A DNA stretch of 64,000 bases, from positions 2,480,001 to 2,544,000 of the forward strand of contig CP066552.1 of assembly GCA_016415585.1 (NCBI GenBank). Reading direction: 5' to 3'. This DNA is from Pectobacterium carotovorum. Lineage in GTDB: Bacteria; Pseudomonadota; Gammaproteobacteria; Enterobacterales; Enterobacteriaceae. Position 1 is the stretch's first letter; each line of letters begins with the position of its first letter. Below are positions 58,901 through 64,000 of this stretch, piece by piece. The notes below the pieces were generated by a model, which saw nothing but the letters and a program-made list of their open reading frames with translations, was not told the origin of the DNA and searched no databases. The position numbers and the translations under genes were made by a program.

Positions 58901-61900
58901 GATTTTACCTGTATTTCCTTCAGCATTTATCTCAATCAATTTATTAGTAATTGATACTCTTTGAATATCAGATTTTTCATATGGAACATAGGAATAAGAT
59001 ACTCTGCAAGTATCAGTTCCATTTTCACCATGAGAGGAACATCTCTCCCTTTCTACTATTCCATACTCCTCTGGTTTAAACCACTCGATCGGAATATTCA
59101 CCGTTGTTTTCCCTGCCCAATCAGGCACCGAATCTCCAGCCAACTCAGTTTCCGTCACCACCAGTCCTTCCCGCTGGTTAGTCAACGTACCGGTATTAAT
59201 GGTGATATCGCCGGATTGGGTTTCAATCGTGCCGGAGCTGTTGAGCAGCGACGTGCTGGCGTTACCCTGTGTATCACGTTGCACCCACAGGCTGTTGCCC
59301 GCCAGAATGGTGCCGAACACGTTGGTCAGGGAATCCGACAGCAGGCGCATATTGCCGCCCGCATACAGCATGCTGCTGTTATGTAACAAGCCTCCCGCCT
59401 GCACCAGCAGGTCACCGGTGGTGCCAATCAGCCCTTTATTATTCAGCGTATTGTCGCTTATCAGCGTCAGGTTCCCCCCCGCCTGAATGCTGCCCGCCTC
59501 CAGCTGTACGATGTCTTTTGCGCTGACACGCAACTCGCCGCCGCCCGCCAGAATATTGCCCTGATTCGTCAGCGTGCCGGTGCTGCTCAACTGGACGGAT
59601 TGTCCCTGTAACGTCCCGCGCTGGTCGAGGTCGCCCGCCACATTCAGCGTCAGCTGTTGCCCGGCGGCCATGGTTTGCGTGAAGGTCAGCGGCCCGGTGA
59701 GTTCGGCGCTCAGGTTGCCCAGCGCCACCAGTTGCCCGTCCTGCTGCAGTTCATTAGTCTTGAGGCGCAGATCCTGTGCGCTGTAGAGTTTCGCACCCTG
59801 ACGGTTAGTCAGACGCTGCGTCTGCAGCGCCAGCTGTGTCAGCCCCAGCAGCGTGCCGTGGTTGTCCAGCTCGTCGGCGATAATCTCCAGTTCACCGGCC
59901 TGCACCAGCCCGTGATTCACCCACTGCGGAATGTTCAGCGTCAGCTTATCTTGCGCCATCAGGCTGCCCTGCTGGGTCAACTGCGCCGTGTTCACAGCCA
60001 GCCCGCGCCCCTGCAGCCAGCCGTGATTGTCCACCGTCGCCGCGTTCAGCGTGGTGGTGCCGTCAGACAGCAACTGCCCCGCCTGCTGGTTGACAATCTT
60101 CTCTTTTCCATCCAGTTGCAGCGCGGCGGTGCCCTGTACCGTACCGCCGTTGGTGATGATGCTCCCCGTCAGCGTAGTGGTCGCGGCGTTGATGTCGCCC
60201 TGATTATTCAACGCGGCCGCCTGCACGCTCAGCGAGCCATCACTGCTTAAACGCGCCTGCGCAGCATTGCTGAACTGGCCGGCGACGGTGGTGTTAAGCG
60301 CACTATCGCCACGCAAAGTACCGTGATTAGTGAGTTCATCGGCACCCAGCGTCAACGTGCGGCCCTGCATCTGTCCACGGTTAGTGATGTCATGCGCCGT
60401 CAGGTTCAGTTGACCGCCGCTAACCAGTTGGCTGCCCTGCGCGCCCTGATAGGCACCGGTCAGCTGCAGCGTCCCGCGCTGCACGCCCAGCAGATGGCCC
60501 TGCTGATCGAGATCGCGGGCGGTCAGCCGTAACTCGTCCGATTGCCACAGCCCCTGATTACTCAGCGCGCCGGTCGTGAGTTCGCCCACACCACCGCTGA
60601 GTAATCGCCCCGTGGCCAGATTATCGACGCGATCGGTGAGCTGCAGCGTAAAGCCACCGACGCCCGTCAGCGTGCCGCCGTTCTCCAGCATCGTGCCGGT
60701 TAACGTCACCGCGCCCTGCGAGAACAGCTCTCCCTGATTACGTAACTGGTCGCCGTTGAGCGACAGACTGTTCAGCCCCGCGACGGTACCGCTATTGCTG
60801 AATGTATCGCCGTTCAGCGTCAGCGTACCCGCCTGCCATAACCCAGCGTTATCTGCCTGTTTAGCCTGGAGCGTGGCCGCCCCTTTGCTGAGCAACTGGC
60901 TGTTTTTATCGCCGACATAGCGCAGCACGTCGAGCAGGCGCAGCGCGTCGGTGCCCTGAATGCGGCCCTGATTGTCAATCTCACGGGCGCGTAGTTGCAG
61001 GTCGTTAGCCTGTAGCGTACCGGCATTGCTCAGCGTGCCGCTGTCGAGATGGCCCGCGCCGTTGGTCAGCAGTTCCGCCCCGGCACGGTTAATCAGTTCA
61101 TCCCGGTTTGTGACCGTCAGGCCGTTGCTGCCCAGCACGCGCCCGCCATTATCCAACGTGCCGGTGGTCAGATTCAGCGTACCCGCGACTATCTCACCGC
61201 TCTGCGTCAGGTGGGCGGCCGTGATAACGGTGTCACCATCGCTCAGCAAACGAGACAGGGCGCTTCCCTGATAGGTGTTCAGTAAATCAAGACGCAGCCC
61301 GTCCTGACCGAGCAGCGACCCGCCATTTGTCAGGTTGTTCGCCGTCAGCGCCAGCGTATTGCCCTGCCAGAACCCGTCATTCGTGACCGTGCCTGCCTGC
61401 GCCTGCAGGGCACCGTTAGTCAGTAGTTGGCCGGTGCTGCCGACCGTCAGACCGTCACGCAGTCCCAGCGTGATGCCACGCTCACCGATAACCGTGCCGG
61501 TGTTGTTGAACGCGCCGCCGTCCAGCGCCAGCGCCCGGCTTTCCCAGCGCCCGCTATTGCGCAGCTGGTTGCCGCGCAGCGTCAGCGTATCGGCAGTATG
61601 CAGCAGACCCGTGCCCTGATAGTCGCCGTCAAGCGTCAGCGCCCCGTCAGCAATCACGCTGCCCGCATTGTTTATCGCACCACTGTCGAGCGTCAGCTTA
61701 CCCACGCCGGACACGGTGCCCTGATTGTCGAGCAGGCTGGCGCTCAGTTGTGTGTCGCCGCCAGAGAGCAGCGTCCCCTGATTGGTGAGAAGGCTGACCG
61801 GATTAGCGCGATCCAACGCGATCGTTAATCCTTTATCCCCCTGCATCCGCCCGCGGTTGGTCAACTGCTGCGCATCAAATGTCAGGCGGTCTGCCTGCGC

Positions 61901-64000
61901 ATCGCCGTCGTTTGTCACGCTCGCCGCGCGTAAAACAGCCAGTCCCTGCGACAGGAGTTTCCCATTCTGCTGATTCGTCAGGCCGTTGGCGGCGGTCAAT
62001 GACAAGGCATTGAGGCCAAAAATCTGTCCACGGTTGGTCAGGTCAGCCGCCTGCAGCGTGATGTCGCCCGCCTGCCACTGCCCCTGATTGTCCACCTGAT
62101 CCGCCGTCAGCGTACTGCTGCCCTGACTCAGCCAGTGGCCCTGATTGCGGGCCGTACCGGTAATCGCCAGCGTCAGTGCATCCACGCCCAGCATCTTGCC
62201 CTGATTATCCAGCGTCTGGGCGTCCACCTTCAGCGCCCGCGCTTCCAGCGTGCCCTGCTGGTCGATATGGTTCGCCACCACGCCCAGCGTGGTGCTGCCG
62301 CTGATAAGTCCGCGGTTATCCAGCGTGTTGCGCACATTCAGTTGCAGATCGTCTGAACCCTGTATCTGCCCGTGGTTCAGCACGTCCTCAGCGGTGATAC
62401 CTGTCCGCTGGCTGGTGAGGTCACCAGTGTTGGTCAGGGTGCCGCCCAGCGTTAACTGCAGGCTACGCGTACCGTTAAGCAGCCCACCGTTGGTCACGGC
62501 ATTGGCAGTAATGGCAAGCGCGTGGCTGTTCAGCGCGCCCTGATTATCAAGATGATTGCCGAGATCCAGCATCAGCCCGTTCACGCCCGTCAGGGTGCCC
62601 TGATTGAATACATCTCTGGCCTTGAGCGTCAGCGCGTTACTGCCGATGTCACGCGTATTATTCAGTGTCCCGTTCAGCCCCAGAGACAGGCTGTCGACAC
62701 CAGTGAGCGTGCCGTGGTTGGTCAGATCGCTGGCGTTCAGCGTCACCGCCGCCCCGTACAGCGTGCCGCGGTTGGTGAGGCTGTTGCTGGTTGTCAGTTC
62801 AAGACGGTCGAGGCCGTTGATTTTCCCGCGGTTGTCCAGTCTGTCGGCCTGTGCGGCCAGTTGATGGCTGTTCAGCGTGCCCTGATTGGTTAACGCGTCA
62901 TCCAGCGTCAGTTGAAGACCGTCAACGCCGGTGAGGGTGCCTTCGTTGGTCAGCGTACGGGCAGCAACCGTGGCGAGCTTGCTCCACAGCGTGCCCTTAT
63001 TGTGTAATTCGCCGTTTGCCAGCGTCGCCTTCAGCGAGGTATCGCCCTGAATATGGCCGACGTTGGTCAGTTGCTGTGCGTCCAGCGTCAGGCTGTCCGC
63101 CTGCCACTCGCCCTCGTTGCTCGCCTCGGCCGCGTTCAGCACCGCCACGCCCTGCGTGAGCAGCTTGCCGGTTTGCGCATTGGTCAATTTATTTTTCGCC
63201 GTCAGCGACAGCGCCGACAGTCCCAGTAGCCGTCCGGCATTCCCGACGTCATCCGCCGTCAGCGCCAGCGTGTTGCCCTGCCAGAATCCGTCGTTAGTGA
63301 CCGCTCCCGCCCGTGCTGATAACTCACCGTTAGTCAGTAGTTGGCCGGTGCCGCCGACCGTCAGGCCATCGCGCAGTTCCAGCGTGATGCCACGCTCACC
63401 GATAACCGTGCCGGTGTTGTTGAACGCACCACCGTTCAGCGCCAGCGCCCGGCTTTCCCAGCGTCCGCTATTGCGCAACTGATTGCCGCGTAACGTCAGG
63501 GTGTCGGCGGTATGCAACAGGCCCGTGCCCTGATAGTCGCCGTCAAGCGTCAGCGTCCCGTCAGCAATCACGCTGCCCGCATTGTTTATCGCACCGCTGT
63601 CGAGCGTAAGCTTACCCACGCCGGACACGGTGCCCTGATTGTCGAGCTGGCTGGCGCTCAGCCAGCTGTCGCCGCCGGAGAGCAGCGTGCCCTGATTGGT
63701 TAACCGGCTGGCGGGGTTGGTACGATCCAGCGCGATGGCTAACCCGTTGTCACCCTGAATGCGCCCGCGGTTGGTCAGTTGCTGGGCTTCAAACGTCAGG
63801 CGGTCCGCCTGCGCGTTGCCGTCGTTTGCCACCGTCGCCGCACGCAATACCGCAATACCCTGCGACAGGAGTTTCCCATTCTGCTGATTCGTCAGGCCGT
63901 TGGCGGCGGTCAATGACAACGCATTGATACCAAAAATCTGCCCGCTGTTGGTCAGGTCAGCAGCCTGCAGCGTGATATCGCCCGCCTGCCACTGCCCGTG
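52952..64000 (-). CDS. cdiA: CdiA: giant contact-dependent inhibition / filamentous hemagglutinin-type exoprotein (5' end outside window)
   Basis: Two-partner-secretion exoprotein; about 3680 codons are visible and the frame is open at the right edge, so the signal peptide and TPS domain are missing. Order from the N-terminal side: FHA-1 beta-helix repeats with LTNQGTL/LDNQG units (about 64000-59200); a distinct non-repetitive AT-rich part with Cys pair (IVERERCSSHGENGTDTC) at about 58600-59130, where CdiA proteins carry the receptor-binding domain; FHA-2 repeats (about 57200-54500); a pre-toxin region; the VENN motif (53627-53638); and a 224-residue C-terminal toxin rich in Gly/Ala hydrophobic stretches (VVVAPVFLPSMLSAGTIIGG, TGAGAVTQGRGFWFTEVVSV). 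cdiB should lie upstream, beyond the window. Confidence 0.9.
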   Translation of the reverse strand, partial: HGQWQAGDITLQAADLTNSGQIFGINALSLTAANGLTNQQNGKLLSQGIAVLRAATVANDGNAQADRLTFEAQQLTNRGRIQGDNGLAIALDRTNPASRLTNQGTLLSGGDSWLSASQLDNQGTVSGVGKLTLDSGAINNAGSVIADGTLTLDGDYQGTGLLHTADTLTLRGNQLRNSGRWESRALALNGGAFNNTGTVIGERGITLELRDGLTVGGTGQLLTNGELSARAGAVTNDGFWQGNTLALTADDVGNAGRLLGLSALSLTAKNKLTNAQTGKLLTQGVAVLNAAEASNEGEWQADSLTLDAQQLTNVGHIQGDTSLKATLANGELHNKGTLWSKLATVAARTLTNEGTLTGVDGLQLTLDDALTNQGTLNSHQLAAQADRLDNRGKINGLDRLELTTSNSLTNRGTLYGAAVTLNASDLTNHGTLTGVDSLSLGLNGTLNNTRDIGSNALTLKARDVFNQGTLTGVNGLMLDLGNHLDNQGALNSHALAITANAVTNGGLLNGTRSLQLTLGGTLTNTGDLTSQRTGITAEDVLNHGQIQGSDDLQLNVRNTLDNRGLISGSTTLGVVANHIDQQGTLEARALKVDAQTLDNQGKMLGVDALTLAITGTARNQGHWLSQGSSTLTADQVDNQGQWQAGDITLQAADLTNRGQIFGLNALSLTAANGLTNQQNGKLLSQGLAVLRAASVTNDGDAQADRLTFDAQQLTNRGRMQGDKGLTIALDRANPVSLLTNQGTLLSGGDTQLSASLLDNQGTVSGVGKLTLDSGAINNAGSVIADGALTLDGDYQGTGLLHTADTLTLRGNQLRNSGRWESRALALDGGAFNNTGTVIGERGITLGLRDGLTVGSTGQLLTNGALQAQAGTVTNDGFWQGNTLALTANNLTNGGSLLGQDGLRLDLLNTYQGSALSRLLSDGDTVITAAHLTQSGEIVAGTLNLTTGTLDNGGRVLGSNGLTVTNRDELINRAGAELLTNGAGHLDSGTLSNAGTLQANDLQLRAREIDNQGRIQGTDALRLLDVLRYVGDKNSQLLSKGAATLQAKQADNAGLWQAGTLTLNGDTFSNSGTVAGLNSLSLNGDQLRNQGELFSQGAVTLTGTMLENGGTLTGVGGFTLQLTDRVDNLATGRLLSGGVGELTTGALSNQGLWQSDELRLTARDLDQQGHLLGVQRGTLQLTGAYQGAQGSQLVSGGQLNLTAHDITNRGQMQGRTLTLGADELTNHGTLRGDSALNTTVAGQFSNAAQARLSSDGSLSVQAAALNNQGDINAATTTLTGSIITNGGTVQGTAALQLDGKEKIVNQQAGQLLSDGTTTLNAATVDNHGWLQGRGLAVNTAQLTQQGSLMAQDKLTLNIPQWVNHGLVQAGELEIIADELDNHGTLLGLTQLALQTQRLTNRQGAKLYSAQDLRLKTNELQQDGQLVALGNLSAELTGPLTFTQTMAAGQQLTLNVAGDLDQRGTLQGQSVQLSSTGTLTNQGNILAGGGELRVSAKDIVQLEAGSIQAGGNLTLISDNTLNNKGLIGTTGDLLVQAGGLLHNSSMLYAGGNMRLLSDSLTNVFGTILAGNSLWVQRDTQGNASTSLLNSSGTIETQSGDITINTGTLTNQREGLVVTETELAGDSVPDWAGKTTVNIPIEWFKPEEYGIVERERCSSHGENGTDTCRVSYSYVPYEKSDIQRVSITNKLIEINAEGNTGKINSGYNLSIFSFVLINQASVISAKKNIDLHGGDFNNKSYQSGSVNEYLTYIYQRSNRNPIMMPYISAEARKKANPYIQYGLSGTPVTEKTVGESYNALIQAGGTITADFKQDISNTTLQPGSGGFMPASTKPVLDAITTLSPLQKQTTRQLASQDSSFNAGAVDVTKAASGQAALAGNAAGVTATGKTVTVTQQVGTALQTGAQADNITTAIAAPTATGPLTLNTGDAVVLSPSTSGHVNNPDAVTLTQQVGTALQAGAQAENITAVIAAPNTTGPLTLNTGDAVVLQPSASGHVSNPDTIALSSTGQRPDAGNSLTPVNVDNTVTGVTIAGTVGSPATLTTPGMAAIDAPKPAVSADTLPGGATPSAPQLLSATDLLSAIGNGLQNLSTNPLADYPLPTSNNGLLVVDPNADSRYLIHTNPKLEQLGQVDNALFSDLQTLLGQQPSTVVPVETRSQWTQADRVLGSSYLLDKLNLDADHDYRFLGDAEFDTRYISQAVLKQSGQRHLNGTGSDLEQMQKLLDNAAAAQKGMNLQLGVSLTPDQVANLSQSMVWWENIEVNGQTVLAPKLYLAQADKSNLQGSAIVANKVELNAGGSVTNSGTLKAVELLAIASGDKIDNHEGGLIKSDGGLNLVALNNITNSGSRIEGSTLQLASINGDIINRTESRNFQTAQPTASRSGTGSLVFTELGKTAEIVAGNSLTLSAGKDIRNVAATLNAGQDMALNAKGNVAIEALTLTNNRVDIGWGSSNTALNTSVAGSTVNAGGALSAVAGQDIQIDASSLSGGTALTLAAGNDIRLTAQDTLKETLYQGGSTAQRRTQEVANSQLLSGGDLNLVAGRDVLSEAASLNAKGNATLAAGRDLNLLSETEETYSGNWWNRHADWQQNITQQSTELTAGKGLNLQAGRDINLQAAQGVASGAVTAQAGNNINLLSATETQHTFFEETTVKKKRFSKTVTHTLRETLQTNEKGSLLSGDSVTMAANQDINLQGSSVVGDKQVTLLANNDVNTAASVENYQNYEEYSKKKSGLFSGGGIGFTIGSTSTSQKLRDQAATQSQSISTLGSTTDSVTVKAGNDVTISGTDMVAGKDILLQGNNVTLDPGYDTRKQQQEFEQKTAGLTVALSGVVGSALNSAVQSIQAAKSESDGRLALLQGMKAGLSGYQAYQGSQSELNNKGEASFVGVSISLGAQNSRSSQTSEQKQSFGSTLNAAGDIGIESRTGDITVAGSQLKAGGDVMMNAAQDIHLLSARNSEELSGKNSSSGGNIGISLGLSNGSAGLSIFANVNAAKGRETGTGNSWSETTVDAGNHVTLKSERDTRLIGAQVNGERIDVDTGRNLLLQSQQDSDRYDSKQVSGSAGGSFTWGGGGGSGYISLSKDKMHSNYDSVQQQTGLFAGKDGFGIKTGEHTQLDAAVIGSTASAEKNRLETGTLGWSGLNNKAEFKVEHSGAGFSASPSMSGSLLSTLAMNVPSALMSLGNSGNAASTTYAAVSDGTLLLRDTAKQVQDITTLSRDVEHANNALSPIFNKEKEQKRLKQAQLIGEIGAQVMDIVRTEGELKAQKAAEAKGDAKVNRPQDGDSAQEWEAYKKALTESPTYKAEMQKYGTGSDFQRAAQAATAAIQALAGGDIQKAIASGASPYLAQLVKDVTIPKDESKITASDIAANAMAHAVVGAVVAQLSGQDAAAGAIGASSGELIARAIMADQYPGKTANDLTEEEKQSVSALSTLASGLVSGLAGNSTASAASGAQSGRNAVENNFFGPNGMPKGMTDVGMSMTSLYTNTNLLDENGNVLNPITEEERQYAMHKLITGTIPEGQDPVRGLLIAWGAGASVVVAPVFLPSMLSAGTIIGGGAISGTANISNQLMGNGSFSYTDALIATGAGAVTQGRGFWFTEVVSVGGAYAGAKLQNKDPLTASIAAGIGTAIGAAGGKLITYGNKLNPIVSDRAAESVGAVVGALSSEAATSEAENQVKAIRNNQNGK
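61330..62090. repeat. Long direct repeat inside cdiA, copy A
   Basis: Near-identical, gap-free to copy B at 63244-64000, displaced by exactly 1914 bp (638 codons). Encodes FHA units such as LTANNLTN, TNDGFWQGNTLALTA, DGDYQGTGLLHTADTLTLRG and LTNQQNGKLLSQG. Confidence 0.9.
63244..64000. repeat. Long direct repeat inside cdiA, copy B (runs into window edge)
   Basis: Second copy of the repeat at 61330-62090, with the same reading frame and only scattered substitutions. It is cut by the right edge of the window, so the true length may be greater. Confidence 0.9.

Noticed and set aside
53483..63703. Many open frames on the plus strand opposite cdiA
   Set aside because: They are shadows of the GC-rich repetitive minus-strand gene; no ribosome-binding sites or recognisable products, and their repeats mirror the FHA repeats.
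61330..64000. Could the repeated units in cdiA be a CRISPR array or tandem satellite?
   Set aside because: The repeats are in-frame FHA beta-helix codons of variable sequence, with no constant repeat and unique short spacers.

Overview
The window comes from a chromosome of a soft-rot enterobacterium, most probably Pectobacterium. Gene order and protein sequences follow the Escherichia coli backbone (rstAB-asr-ydgD; hrpA-azoR-ydbH-ldhA; cysB-topA-yciN-sohB-yciK-btuR-rluB-yciO-rnm-trp-ompW-yciCBA-tonB-yciI). Set into it are a KdgM-family oligogalacturonide porin, a large set of chemoreceptors and a very large two-partner-secretion toxin, all of which fit a pectinolytic plant pathogen. This assignment rests on synteny and protein recognition, not on a database search.

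Layout. 1-3024: end of rstA, rstB, asr with a good RstA box in front, and a YdgD-like protease. 3490-7253: a GAF/degenerate-GGDEF/EAL phosphodiesterase, then an AT-rich accessory islet with a decayed Tn3-type transposase end, a 53-residue zinc-ribbon protein, a GT14-like glycosyltransferase and a small reverse-strand protein. 7636-15318: hrpA, azoR and ynbE-ydbH, with no ydbL. 15691-20405: two tandem Aer-like receptors separated by a MITE-like repeat, then ldhA. 20439-22462: a DUF333 lipoprotein, a small AT-rich cassette (50-residue Cys-tailed protein plus plant-type ferredoxin) and a frameshifted small gene. 22544-32784: housekeeping genes cysB to rnm.

32877-39785 is a complete trp operon with promoter/operator, a leader peptide with tandem Trp codons, an attenuator, trpE, separate trpG and trpD, fused trpC(F), trpB and trpA. 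40172-48615 holds the KdgM-family porin, ompW with a perfect FNR half-site pair, yciC, yciB, yciA, tonB with a Fur-like box, yciI, a methyl-accepting chemotaxis protein and the YccM ferredoxin-type membrane protein.

From about 48.7 kb to the right edge is a genomic-island-like region: a ParD antitoxin with a broken ParE toxin, a frameshifted tyrosine recombinase, an XRE-regulator fragment, and a contact-dependent inhibition locus on the minus strand. The locus has a giant cdiA (its 5' end and presumably cdiB lie beyond the window), a membrane-type immunity gene overlapping its end, and downstream a second, orphan cdiA-CT/cdiI module. The orphan module starts with about 790 bp homologous to the pre-toxin region of the main gene. 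Each toxin/immunity pair is met tail to tail by a SymE-like gene (one intact, one truncated), a repeated arrangement that is the most interesting structure in the window. Inside cdiA, an AT-rich patch in the middle and a long near-identical direct repeat with a 1914-bp period point to domain exchange and length variation.
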